From: an uncultured Sulfitobacter sp.
GTDB taxonomy: Bacteria; Pseudomonadota; Alphaproteobacteria; Rhodobacterales; Rhodobacteraceae
Direction of reading: 5' to 3'
Length of the DNA stretch: 64,000 bases
NCBI GenBank assembly: GCA_937928635.1
Contig: CALFWM010000053.1
Location: 1-64,000, forward strand
Positions 51,766 through 60,596 of this stretch are shown here, one piece after another. The position numbers and the translations under genes were made by a program. The stretch's first letter is position 1, and every line of letters starts with the position of its first letter. Under the pieces are notes generated by a model. The model did no database searches. It was given only the letters and a program-made list of their open reading frames with translations, and was not told where the DNA came from.

Positions 51766-52631
51766 AATTAGGTGTGATTTGTGACGGGATCAGCCGCGAT
51801 TTGGCACATGCGGTTGATGTCATGGACGAATTTGATCTGACCTATGCAGAGCTGCAATTTGTTGGCGCGCATGAAGTTGGCGACCATTCACCGGATGAGA
51901 TCAGGGAAATTGACATGCTGTTGCGCGACAGGGGCAAACCCGTGTCGTGCCTCTCGCGGCATGTCTTTGCCGGTATGAATTCTGACAATCGGCCCGGTGA
52001 TCCTTTGCATGTTCAACATATGGACGCGCTGAAACGGGTCATGGAAATGGCCCATGTGGTTGGCGCGCCGTTGGTGCGGATCATGACCCAGAAAAAGGAG
52101 CAAATCCTTTGGGGATCAGGGGGTGCGGAAAAGTGGAACGTGGCGCAGGGCGCATGGGACAGCATGCCGCCAATGATTGCACCGGCTGTTGAATTGGCAC
52201 GCGCAGAGGGACTGACATTGGTTGTTGAGACAGGCAATGGGACGATGGTCAATTCCAACTACACCGCACGCCGCTTGATTGATGAACTGGATGCCAAAGA
52301 TGCGTTAAAGGTGCTGTGGGATCCGGCCAACAATTGCTGGTGTCATGAGCAGGCTTTTCCCGACGGGTACAATGAAGTGCGTGATGGATATCTAGGCCAC
52401 GTACACATCAAGGATGTGAATGTTGATACCCCGCGTGCCACGCTCGAAGTCTGCGCCATGGGCGAAGGCCAGCTTGCACCGTATTTTGCGCCTATTGCGC
52501 AGGCGTTGCGGGCGGATGACTACGAAGGTGTTGTGTCATTCGAGAGTGTCTATCACCCCGGAAACGGTGATTTTGAGGCTGGGTTTCGCCGGTGTATCGG
52601 TACGTTCAAAGAGTTGTTTGGAGCGAATTAG
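51762..52631 (+). CDS. TIM-barrel sugar isomerase/epimerase
   Basis: A 289-aa xylose-isomerase-like TIM barrel. Metal-site residues appear in VVETGNGT, LWDPANNCW, HVHIKDV and SFESVYHPG. Coupled to the upstream dehydrogenase by an ATGA overlap; an open frame starts earlier, but the ATG at 51762 gives the family N terminus KLGVICDGISRD. Together with the dehydrogenase and dehydratase it forms a possible sugar-acid module. Specific function unknown. Ends 6 bp before the convergent SDR gene. Confidence 0.82.
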   Translation: MKLGVICDGISRDLAHAVDVMDEFDLTYAELQFVGAHEVGDHSPDEIREIDMLLRDRGKPVSCLSRHVFAGMNSDNRPGDPLHVQHMDALKRVMEMAHVVGAPLVRIMTQKKEQILWGSGGAEKWNVAQGAWDSMPPMIAPAVELARAEGLTLVVETGNGTMVNSNYTARRLIDELDAKDALKVLWDPANNCWCHEQAFPDGYNEVRDGYLGHVHIKDVNVDTPRATLEVCAMGEGQLAPYFAPIAQALRADDYEGVVSFESVYHPGNGDFEAGFRRCIGTFKELFGAN

Positions 52632-52637
52632 CCTTTG

Positions 52638-53387
52638 TTAGACTATAGTGAGTGATCCCAGGCTTGCCCCACCGCAGACAAATAACGTCTGTCCTGTCAC
52701 CCAATCGTTTTGCGGATCGGTAAAGAACAACGTCGCGCGTGCGATGTCGTCCGGTTTGCCCAGTCGGCGGCGCGGCAGGCCAGATGCGATGCGCTTGGCA
52801 AGTTCGCTGCCCACTGGAATATCGCCCGTCACCATGTCGGTCGTTACGATCCCCGGGGCGATGGCGTTGACGGTGATGCCGCTGGGGCCCAGTTCAATCG
52901 CCCAGGTGCGGGTCATGGAGATGATGGCCGCCTTGGTGGCGGCATAGACCGTGCGCTGTGACATGCCCACCACCGCGCGGGAAGACATGTTGAGGATACG
53001 GCCAAACCCCTGAGATTTCATGTGCGGGATGACGGCCTGCGTCAGCTGAATGGCCGTCCACAGGTGCAGGTCATTCAGAAAGTCAAATTCCTCATCACTG
53101 ATGTTTTCGATCGGTGTGTTGCGGACCACCCCGGCGTTATTGACCAGAATATCGACCTTGTGTTCTGCCGCAATCTGCGTGGCAAGCGCGCGAACCGCAT
53201 CACGATCAGCAAGGTCTACACACATTGAGGTGACGTTGTCGGTTATGCCGTCATAGGGGCGGCGGGCAACACAGATGACGTGACACCCCCGGGCCAACAG
53301 ATGTTCCGCAATTTCGCGTCCAATGCCGACACTGGCACCGGTGATCAGGGCTGTGCGGCCCGCATAGGATTGGTCAATCGTGGACAT
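52638..53387 (-). CDS. Short-chain dehydrogenase/reductase (SDR)
   Basis: A 249-aa classical SDR. Cofactor motif TGASVGIGREIA, NNAG, catalytic Ser near LNMSSRAV, and YAATKAA (Tyr-x3-Lys) are present; the basic residues after the glycine loop (VARRPYD) suggest NADP preference. Divergent from the marR gene and next to the Rieske cluster, so it may act on an intermediate of that pathway. Function beyond the family is unknown. Confidence 0.87.
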   Translation of the reverse strand: MSTIDQSYAGRTALITGASVGIGREIAEHLLARGCHVICVARRPYDGITDNVTSMCVDLADRDAVRALATQIAAEHKVDILVNNAGVVRNTPIENISDEEFDFLNDLHLWTAIQLTQAVIPHMKSQGFGRILNMSSRAVVGMSQRTVYAATKAAIISMTRTWAIELGPSGITVNAIAPGIVTTDMVTGDIPVGSELAKRIASGLPRRRLGKPDDIARATLFFTDPQNDWVTGQTLFVCGGASLGSLTIV

Positions 53388-53520
53388 GGGGCGGCTCCGT
53401 CTTTGTCAGGCTATATGATAATGCAAGTAATTTGGTGCAGGGTCCATGGCTGTCTGATTGCCACATGTACACCAAACCTATAGCTGTGAAGGGGCAATAT
53501 GCGCAGGAGCGTTGCCCCGG

Positions 53521-53976
53521 ATGACCGAGAAAACCGCCAAACCCAAGGCCCTGACAGGCCTGCCCTCGTATTTGCTGACCCGTATTGCGCATCGGTACAA
53601 TCAGACAATCTATGCGGAGCTAAGAGCCATCGGGTTAAGCACGATTTCAACGCGGATTATCGCCTCTCTCAAGGTATTTGATGCGCTGACAATCAACGAA
53701 CTTTGCGTCCATGCATTGGCCGAACAACCCACGATGAGCCGTGCGTTGGACCGGTTGGAGGCGGATGGCATTATCAAGCGTACAGTCAAGGACGAAGACA
53801 ATCGCAAACGCGTGGTGCGGTTGACCGGAGAGGGAGAGGTACTGTTTGAACGGATTTGGCCCGTGACGCTGAGTGCCAATGAAAAAATGTTTGAAGGCAT
53901 TTCTGATCAAGATCGAGACGTGACAATGCGGACCTTGCTCAAGGTGCTGGAAAACATCCGCGTGCATCCGATCTAA
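53521..53976 (+). CDS. MarR-family transcriptional regulator
   Basis: A 151-aa winged-helix regulator: LTINELCVHALAEQPTMSRALDRLEADGIIKR is the MarR DNA-binding core with the basic wing DEDNRKRVVRLT. ATG at 53521 follows AGGAG (about 12 bp away). It precedes the Rieske cluster and is divergent from the SDR gene. Overlapping palindromes at 54013-54036 are candidate binding sites, so the inducer may be the pathway substrate or its CoA ester, as for other aromatic-acid MarR proteins. Confidence 0.87.
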   Translation: MTEKTAKPKALTGLPSYLLTRIAHRYNQTIYAELRAIGLSTISTRIIASLKVFDALTINELCVHALAEQPTMSRALDRLEADGIIKRTVKDEDNRKRVVRLTGEGEVLFERIWPVTLSANEKMFEGISDQDRDVTMRTLLKVLENIRVHPI

Positions 53977-54012
53977 CAGTTTTTGCCTTTGACTCGTGTG
54001 GGGCACATTTAT

Positions 54013-54036
54013 ATGAATAATCATGAGTTATCTCAT
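54013..54036. promoter_or_regulatory. Overlapping palindromes upstream of the Rieske cluster
   Basis: ATGAATAATCAT (54013-54024) and ATGAGTTATCTCAT (54023-54036) overlap by two bases, 24-47 bp before the reductase start. AT-rich palindromes of this size suit MarR dimers. Confidence 0.5.
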
Positions 54037-54059
54037 TTTGCCTCACGTCAGGTCAGCGG

Positions 54060-54992
54060 ATGAAATTGCACGTCACGGCCATCAAGAATGTCACGAACCG
54101 GATCAGGCTCTTTACCCTGACGGGCACCGGGGCCCTGCCCAGATACACAGCCGGGGCGCATCTGGATTTTGATCTGGGAGACGTTGGTGTGCGGTCTTAT
54201 TCGTTGGTGGACTTTGACCCGATCAAAGATCAGCTTGATGCTTATCACATCGCTGTTCAGCTGGAGCCTGAGGGCGATGGTGGATCACAGGCAATGCATG
54301 CATTGAATGTTGGGGATACGGTCAGCGTGACGGCGCCAAAAAACAGCTTTAATCTGCATGTTAGTGACGCTCCAGCGATCCTTATCGCCGGTGGTATTGG
54401 CGTGACACCCATCATTTCATTCGCCACTGAATTGCACCATAGGGGCCACCCGTTTGAGCTCCACTATGCGGCACAGAGCCGCGATGTTTGTGCCTTTGCC
54501 CCTGAACTGGAACAGGCGTTTCCCGACCCATTGACGCTGTGGTTGGATGACCATACCCGAATTGATGTGGCACAGATTTTGGCTGACGCCCCTGCGCAGG
54601 CTCATATCTATTGCTGTGGTCCCAAAGGCATGATTGATGCGGTGCGCACTGCGGCGGAAACCGCAGGTTATCCTGCGGAGCGCGTGCGGTTTGAATTATT
54701 TGAAACGCCGCAGCGGGAGGTGGACGATGCCGCGTTTGAGGTGGAGATCAACGATGGGCGTTGTTTCACCATACCGCCGGGCAAAACGATTATCGAGGTG
54801 TTGGAAGACGCAGACGTGGATGTCATGTACGATTGTCAGCGCGGCGATTGTGGCATTTGCCAAACAGACATTATTTCCGGCGATCCCGACCACCGTGATG
54901 TGGTGCTGTCAGAGGCGGAGCGCGCCAGTGGTAAAGTTATACAAATCTGTGTCAGCCGCGCAAAATCCGCGCGGCTTGTGTTGGACATTTAA
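54060..54992 (+). CDS. Oxygenase reductase: flavin-NAD(P) and plant-type [2Fe-2S] domains
   Basis: A 310-aa electron-transfer protein of the phthalate dioxygenase reductase class. Order is FMN-binding barrel (RSYSLVDFDP), NAD-binding domain (AGGIGVTPIISF, CCGPKGMIDAV) and C-terminal ferredoxin with Cys259-x4-Cys264-x2-Cys267-x29-Cys297, the canonical spacing. It supplies electrons to the Rieske oxygenase encoded 12 bp downstream. ATG at 54060 follows the candidate MarR operator. Confidence 0.93.
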   Translation: MKLHVTAIKNVTNRIRLFTLTGTGALPRYTAGAHLDFDLGDVGVRSYSLVDFDPIKDQLDAYHIAVQLEPEGDGGSQAMHALNVGDTVSVTAPKNSFNLHVSDAPAILIAGGIGVTPIISFATELHHRGHPFELHYAAQSRDVCAFAPELEQAFPDPLTLWLDDHTRIDVAQILADAPAQAHIYCCGPKGMIDAVRTAAETAGYPAERVRFELFETPQREVDDAAFEVEINDGRCFTIPPGKTIIEVLEDADVDVMYDCQRGDCGICQTDIISGDPDHRDVVLSEAERASGKVIQICVSRAKSARLVLDI

Positions 54993-55004
54993 GGGAGCTA
55001 CCCC

Positions 55005-56351
55005 ATGGGCATTTATACCGGTAACCCGTCGCGGATTGCGGATCTTGTGCAACCCAATCAGGTGCACCGCGATACCTATGTGAGCGAGGAGATTTACCAG
55101 CTTGAAATGAAGCACTTGTTTGCAAACACTTGGGTATTTGTCGGCCATGACAGCCAGACCGCCAACAAAGGTGATTACATCACGACGCAGGTGGGCGACC
55201 AACCGGTGATCATGGTGCGTCATTCCGACGGGGAGGTGAAGGTGCTGTACAACCGTTGCCCCCACAAGGGGACCAAGATTGCGATTGATCGTGCGGGGAA
55301 TACCGGCAAGTTCTTTCGCTGCCCGTATCATGCCTGGTCGTTCAAAACCGACGGTTGTCTTTTGGCGATTCCGCTCAAAAAGGGCTATGCAGAGACTGAT
55401 TTTGGCGAGAGCGCTGCAGCAAAGGGCATGAAAGCGGTGGGCGCTGTGCACAACCATCGTGGTTTTGTTTTTGCGCGGCTGGCCGCTCAGGGGATCAGCT
55501 TTGAAGAGTATTTTGGCGATGCACTGTCGTCCCTTGATAACATGGTGGACCGCGCACCAGAGGGGCGGCTAGAGGTTGCGGGCCCTCCGCTCCGTTACAT
55601 GCACCAGTGCAATTGGAAAATGCTGGTCGAAAACCAAACCGATGCCTGCCACCCGATGGTCGCACATGAAAGCTCTGCCGGGACGGCCATTAGGCTGTTT
55701 GAGGAAAGTGGCTGGCAAGAGGGGGAGCCCAAACCCATGGCGATGGAAATCATCGCCCCGTTCATGAGCCCCTATGAATTTTTTGAGGGCATGGGACAGC
55801 GTACGTGGAACAACGGGCATGGGCATTCCGGTGTCAGCTCGTCGATCCACAAGGATTACAAAGAAGAAGACGCATACGGCGAGGCGATGAATGCCGCATA
55901 TGGCAAGGAACGCGCCGCCGAAATCCTTGGGGAAAACCGGCACAACACGGTCTATTTCCCCAATATTATGGTCAAAGGCCCCATTCAGCAGCTGCGCAAT
56001 TTCATCCCGCTTGGCCCAAACAAGACCTTGGTCGAAAGCTGGATTTATCGGCTGGTCGGTGCGCCGGACTACCTGCTGAAACGCACAGCAATGTACAATC
56101 GGATCATCAATGCACCGACCTCGATTGTCGGGCATGACGATTTGGAGATGTATGAACGCGCCCAAGAGGGTCTTATGACCGATGGCAACGAATGGGTGAA
56201 CCTTTGGCGCAATGCCGAAGAGGATGAGAATTTTGACGGCGAATGGACAGGTATCGGCACCTCTGAGCGGCAGATGCGAAACCAGTTTGATGCCTGGAAA
56301 CGCTTTATGCTGGTCTCGATGTCGCAAGACACGCAGGAGGCTGAGATATGA
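55005..56351 (+). CDS. Rieske ring-hydroxylating oxygenase alpha subunit
   Basis: A 448-aa catalytic subunit. Rieske ligands are Cys85-x-His87 (CPHKG) and Cys106-x2-His109 (CPYHAW). The mononuclear iron site is in ENQTDACHPMVAHE (Asp213, His216, His221) with a C-terminal Asp near 378. The presence of a separate beta subunit points to aromatic-ring or related dioxygenases rather than betaine demethylases, which lack beta. Substrate not identifiable by eye. ATGA overlap with the beta gene. Confidence 0.93.
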   Translation: MGIYTGNPSRIADLVQPNQVHRDTYVSEEIYQLEMKHLFANTWVFVGHDSQTANKGDYITTQVGDQPVIMVRHSDGEVKVLYNRCPHKGTKIAIDRAGNTGKFFRCPYHAWSFKTDGCLLAIPLKKGYAETDFGESAAAKGMKAVGAVHNHRGFVFARLAAQGISFEEYFGDALSSLDNMVDRAPEGRLEVAGPPLRYMHQCNWKMLVENQTDACHPMVAHESSAGTAIRLFEESGWQEGEPKPMAMEIIAPFMSPYEFFEGMGQRTWNNGHGHSGVSSSIHKDYKEEDAYGEAMNAAYGKERAAEILGENRHNTVYFPNIMVKGPIQQLRNFIPLGPNKTLVESWIYRLVGAPDYLLKRTAMYNRIINAPTSIVGHDDLEMYERAQEGLMTDGNEWVNLWRNAEEDENFDGEWTGIGTSERQMRNQFDAWKRFMLVSMSQDTQEAEI

Positions 56352-56827
56352 GTATCAGCCGCGAGGATGTTATTGATTTTATCTATGCAGAGGCACGGAT
56401 GCTGGATGAAGGGCGTTTTATCGAGTGGCTGGAGCTTTGGCTGGAGGATGGCATCTATTGGATGCCGCTGGATTACAAGCAAACAGACCCTGATCTGGTG
56501 ACTTCGCTGCTCTATGAGGATGATTTCATGCGCAAGCTGAGGGTCGAACGGCTGAACGGGGAGCGCACATTCAGTCAAAAACCCAAGAGCCGTTGCAGCC
56601 ATGTGATTCAGCGCCCGTTTGTGGACAAATTCGACCCTAAAACGGGGATATTTGAGACAAACACTGCCATGCACTATGTCGAAACGCGACTGGACGAACA
56701 GTTTCTATTGGCGCTGACCGCCGTGCACGAATTGAAGTTGGTTGATGGTAATCTGCGTATCGCGAACAAGCGGGTCGATATCCTCAATTCCGATGCTGCA
56801 TTTGGCAACATACAGTTGCTGCCATGA
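56348..56827 (+). CDS. Ring-hydroxylating oxygenase beta subunit
   Basis: A 159-aa protein of the SnoaL-like/NTF2 fold that forms the alpha3-beta3 hexamer core. Features include VIDFIYAEARMLDEGRFIEWL at the start and the RCSHVIQRP and FETNTAMHYVET strands. It has no cofactor of its own. Coupled by 4-bp overlaps to both neighbours. Confidence 0.92.
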   Translation: MSISREDVIDFIYAEARMLDEGRFIEWLELWLEDGIYWMPLDYKQTDPDLVTSLLYEDDFMRKLRVERLNGERTFSQKPKSRCSHVIQRPFVDKFDPKTGIFETNTAMHYVETRLDEQFLLALTAVHELKLVDGNLRIANKRVDILNSDAAFGNIQLLP

Positions 56828-58443
56828 CGCGCCTCGCATCCGTTTATGACGTCTTTGCCAAAGCCACAGCGCGCTGGCCTGACCGGCCCTTCATGGAAGT
56901 GCTGCCGCGTACCGCCGATGTCTATGCAATCGCTGTGGAAGAGATCACCTATGGCGATGCAATGGACGAGGTTGAGCATTGGATCGAACAGTTGCAAAGG
57001 GCGGGGTATGGCGCGGGTATGCGCATCGCGCTGCTGCTTGAAAACAGGCCTGTTTATTTTCTGATCCTGCTGGCGGCGAACCGGTTGGGCATGTCTGTTG
57101 TGCCCATCAATCCAGATCTGCGCAGGGCTGAACTGGAATATCTGATCGGCCATGCCGAACCGGCTTTGATCATCGCTATTCGGCCACGCATTGCAGACCT
57201 GCAAGCAGCTATTGAGGCGGCTGGCATCCGTGCCAGCGCGATCACCATTCAGGATGATCTGCCCCGCCCAAGGCGCGATGCCGTGATTGCGACGCTCACA
57301 GATGATACCGCCGCGCGCGAAGCGGCGATGCTGTATACTTCCGGCACAACGGGGCAGCCCAAGGGCTGTGTGCTGAACAATACCTATTTTACTGAATTGG
57401 GCCTGAACTACGTCGGCATGGGGGGGATTGCCGCGCTGTCAGAAGACGGCGAACGTATGATCACGCCGCTGCCCCTGTTTCACATGAATGCGATGTGTTT
57501 CTCTTTTATGGGCATGTTGCAGGTTGGCGGGTGCCTGATTGTGGTGGACCGTTTTCACCCGTCAACCTGGTGGGATGACGTACGCGCCGCGCGCGCGACG
57601 TGTCTGCATTACCTTGGTGTGATGCCGTCCATTTTAATGGCTCAGACTCCCTCCCCCAAGGACTGTGAACATAATGTCAGATTCGGCTTTGGGGCCGGCA
57701 TAGACCCTAAACTGCACGCGGCGTTTGAGGAACGATTTGGCATCCCGCTGTGCGAAGGGTGGGCAATGACCGAAACCGGAGCAGGGGCCACAATATCCAA
57801 TCAGGCGCATGATCGTTTGATTGGGCAGTCCTCCCTTGGCCCGGTCCCGGACTGGTTGGAGGTCAAGCTGGTTGATGAGGGGGGCAATCCTGTTGCGACA
57901 GGCGAACCGGGTGAATTGCTGGTTCGCCGCGCAGAGGGTGATCCGCGCAAGGGATTCTTTACCGAGTATTTCAAAAACCCGGAGGCCACCGCAGAAGCCT
58001 GGGCTGATGGATGGTTTCACACGGGCGATGTTGTGCGAGAGGGAGACGGCGGCAATATCTTTTTTGTTGACCGACGCAAGAATGTCATCCGCCGGTCCGG
58101 TGAGAACATTGCGGCGGTTGAGGTGGAAAGCGTGTTGATGCGCCATCCTGATATTCTGGCGACGGGGGTTGCCGCTGTACCGGACGCCATGCGTGGGGAT
58201 GAGGTTTTTGCTTGCCTGAATGTTGCTGATCGTTCGGCTGCCAAGGCGGAAGAGATCGTGCGCTGGGCGCTAACCCAAATGGCGTATTACAAGGTGCCGG
58301 GGTACATCGCCTTTGTGGATGCACTGCCGCTGACGGCGACGCAGAAAATCCAGCGCGGTGATCTGAAACGATGGGCAACAGAATTGTTGGATGATCCGGC
58401 AACCGTCACGCTGACCCATCTTAAGAAACGTCAAGACGCGTAA
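56824..58443 (+). CDS. AMP-forming acyl-CoA ligase
   Basis: A 539-aa adenylate-forming enzyme: P-loop YTSGTTGQPKGC near 172-183, EGWAMTETGAG (A5), and GDVVREGDGGNIFFVDRRKN (A7-A8) with C-terminal catalytic Lys in ATQKIQRGDLK. Likely activates a carboxylic acid intermediate of the cluster to its CoA ester; resemblance to carnitine/crotonobetaine-type ligases is possible but not provable by eye. Overlaps the beta gene by 4 bp. Confidence 0.9.
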   Translation: MTRLASVYDVFAKATARWPDRPFMEVLPRTADVYAIAVEEITYGDAMDEVEHWIEQLQRAGYGAGMRIALLLENRPVYFLILLAANRLGMSVVPINPDLRRAELEYLIGHAEPALIIAIRPRIADLQAAIEAAGIRASAITIQDDLPRPRRDAVIATLTDDTAAREAAMLYTSGTTGQPKGCVLNNTYFTELGLNYVGMGGIAALSEDGERMITPLPLFHMNAMCFSFMGMLQVGGCLIVVDRFHPSTWWDDVRAARATCLHYLGVMPSILMAQTPSPKDCEHNVRFGFGAGIDPKLHAAFEERFGIPLCEGWAMTETGAGATISNQAHDRLIGQSSLGPVPDWLEVKLVDEGGNPVATGEPGELLVRRAEGDPRKGFFTEYFKNPEATAEAWADGWFHTGDVVREGDGGNIFFVDRRKNVIRRSGENIAAVEVESVLMRHPDILATGVAAVPDAMRGDEVFACLNVADRSAAKAEEIVRWALTQMAYYKVPGYIAFVDALPLTATQKIQRGDLKRWATELLDDPATVTLTHLKKRQDA

Positions 58444-58496
58444 CCCTTGTCTCATCCGTCAATTTGCGAAAACCTGCCCGGAAGGGAGAACGCCAC

Positions 58497-60542
58497 ATGT
58501 CCAACGATCCGCTGCTCCAGCCTTTTCAGTTAAAACACCTGACCTTGCGCAACCGTATTATGACCACCGCACATGAGCCTGCCTACCCGGTCGATGGCAT
58601 GCCCACACAGCGTTATGCCGCCTATCACGCGGAACGTGCCAAGGCGGGTGTGGCTCTGGTCATGACAGCAGGTTCCGCCACTGTGAGCCGGGACAGTCCG
58701 CCGGTCTTTAACAATATTCTTGCCTACAAGGACGAGGTTGTGCCGTGGACCAAACAGCTTACTGATGCTGTGCACGAACACGGGTGCGCGGTAATGATCC
58801 AGCTGACCCATTTGGGCCGTCGTACGGGTTGGAACAAGGGGGATTGGCTGCCGTCTGTTTCTTCGTCGCGGCACCGCGAACCGGCGCATCGTGCCTTTCC
58901 CAAATTGATCGAGGATTGGGACATTGCGCGCATCATCTCCGACTTTGCCGATGCGGCGGAGCGGATGAAGGCCGGCGGCATGGACGGGATCGAACTACAG
59001 GTCTATGGCCATTTGCTGGATCAGTTTTGGTCGCCGTTGACCAATGATCTAACTGGGGCTTACGGCGCGGATACGTTGGAAAACCGCATGCGCTTTCCAA
59101 TGGATGTGCTGGATGCCATCCGCAAGCGGGTCGGGTCAGAGTTTATCATTGGCTTTCGTTTCACCGCTGATGAGGTCCAAAAGGGGGGGATTAGTGCCGC
59201 AGACGGCATCGAAATCTCGAAACACCTTGCCGCAACAGGGCAGCTTGATTTCCTGAACGTGGTGCGTGGGCGCATTCATACGGACCCGGCAATGACCGAT
59301 GTGATTCCGGTGCAGGGCATGGCCAGTGCGCCACATCTTGATTTCGCCGGAGAGGTCAAAAAGGCTACTGGCATGCCCACATTTCATGCCGCGCGCATTC
59401 CCGATGTCGCCACCGCGCGCCATGCCGTTCAATCAGGTCTGCTTGATCTGGTGGGGATGACGCGGGCCCATATGGCCGACCCGCATATTGTGCAGAAGGT
59501 TGTTGAGGGCCGCGAAGAAGACATTCGCCCCTGTGTTGGTGCCACCTATTGTCTGGACCGGATTTATCAGGCTGGCGAGGCGTTGTGCATTCATAACCCA
59601 GCCACAGGGCGCGAACTGACGATGCCGCAACAGATCGAGCCAGCCAAGGAACGGCGCAAGGTGGTGATTGTCGGCGCAGGCCCCGGCGGATTGGAGGCCG
59701 CACGTGTGGCGGCAGAACGGGGCCATGATGTGACGGTGTTTGAGGCTGCCGCAGAACCCGGTGGGCAAGTGCGGTTGAGCGCGCAATCCCCCCGGCGGCG
59801 CGAGATGATTGGCATTATTGACTGGCGCATGGCTCAATGTGCCGCGCGCGACGTGACATTCCATTTCAACACATGGGCAGAGGCCGCAGACGTGACCATC
59901 CTCAACCCCGAGGTGGTGATTATTGCAACGGGCGGTATCCCCAATACAGAGCTGTTTGAGGCAGGCGTCGATCAGCCAAATGTTGTGACCACATGGGATA
60001 TTATTTCGGGTGATGTTAAACCGGCCAACCACATTCTGATCTATGACGAAAGTGGTGACCACCCCGCAATGCAAGCGGCAGAAGTTGGGGCCAATGCAGG
60101 CTCTAACGTGGAGGTTATGACCCCTGATCGCACGTTCGCGCCCGAGATTATGGCGATGAATCTGGTGCCCTACATGCGCGCGTTGCAGGACAAGGATGTG
60201 ACCTTTACCATCGCCCACCGATTGCTGGATGTTGTGCGTGAGGGGAATAAATTGAATGCAACCATTGGCACGGATTACAGCGGTCATACCCATCAGGTGC
60301 GTTATGATCAGGTTGTGGTAAACTACGGGACGTTGCCGCTAGATGATCTGTATTTTGCGCTCAAGCCGCAGTCATCCAATCAGGGTGCCGTGGACCAGAG
60401 CGCATTTGTTGAGGGTGGGCCACAAACGCTCAACACCAATCCGGCGGGCAGTTTTCAATTGTTCCGTATTGGAGATGCTGTGTCGGCCCGCAATACCCAT
60501 GCCGCAATCTATGACGCGTTGCGGTTGGTGAAAGACATCTGA
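58497..60542 (+). CDS. Old-Yellow-Enzyme/TMADH-type flavoprotein (N-methylproline demethylase-like)
   Basis: A 681-aa enzyme with an N-terminal FMN TIM barrel (VYGHLLDQFWSPLTN active-site segment) and a C-terminal FAD/NAD domain (VIVGAGPGGLEAARVA). In the cluster-binding region RPCVGATYC...C, three of four cysteines of the [4Fe-4S] site are kept (346, 352, 364); the second is Ala349. The N terminus and core strongly resemble, from memory, N-methylproline demethylases of stachydrine loci. So oxidative N-demethylation or dienoyl reduction are the candidate reactions. Start at 58497 follows GGGAG. Confidence 0.88.
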   Translation: MSNDPLLQPFQLKHLTLRNRIMTTAHEPAYPVDGMPTQRYAAYHAERAKAGVALVMTAGSATVSRDSPPVFNNILAYKDEVVPWTKQLTDAVHEHGCAVMIQLTHLGRRTGWNKGDWLPSVSSSRHREPAHRAFPKLIEDWDIARIISDFADAAERMKAGGMDGIELQVYGHLLDQFWSPLTNDLTGAYGADTLENRMRFPMDVLDAIRKRVGSEFIIGFRFTADEVQKGGISAADGIEISKHLAATGQLDFLNVVRGRIHTDPAMTDVIPVQGMASAPHLDFAGEVKKATGMPTFHAARIPDVATARHAVQSGLLDLVGMTRAHMADPHIVQKVVEGREEDIRPCVGATYCLDRIYQAGEALCIHNPATGRELTMPQQIEPAKERRKVVIVGAGPGGLEAARVAAERGHDVTVFEAAAEPGGQVRLSAQSPRRREMIGIIDWRMAQCAARDVTFHFNTWAEAADVTILNPEVVIIATGGIPNTELFEAGVDQPNVVTTWDIISGDVKPANHILIYDESGDHPAMQAAEVGANAGSNVEVMTPDRTFAPEIMAMNLVPYMRALQDKDVTFTIAHRLLDVVREGNKLNATIGTDYSGHTHQVRYDQVVVNYGTLPLDDLYFALKPQSSNQGAVDQSAFVEGGPQTLNTNPAGSFQLFRIGDAVSARNTHAAIYDALRLVKDI

Positions 60543-60596
60543 CCTGTCCTGGAGGTGGAGGAACCGTTTGGGCAGGCGGGCGCGCAAACATGCCTG

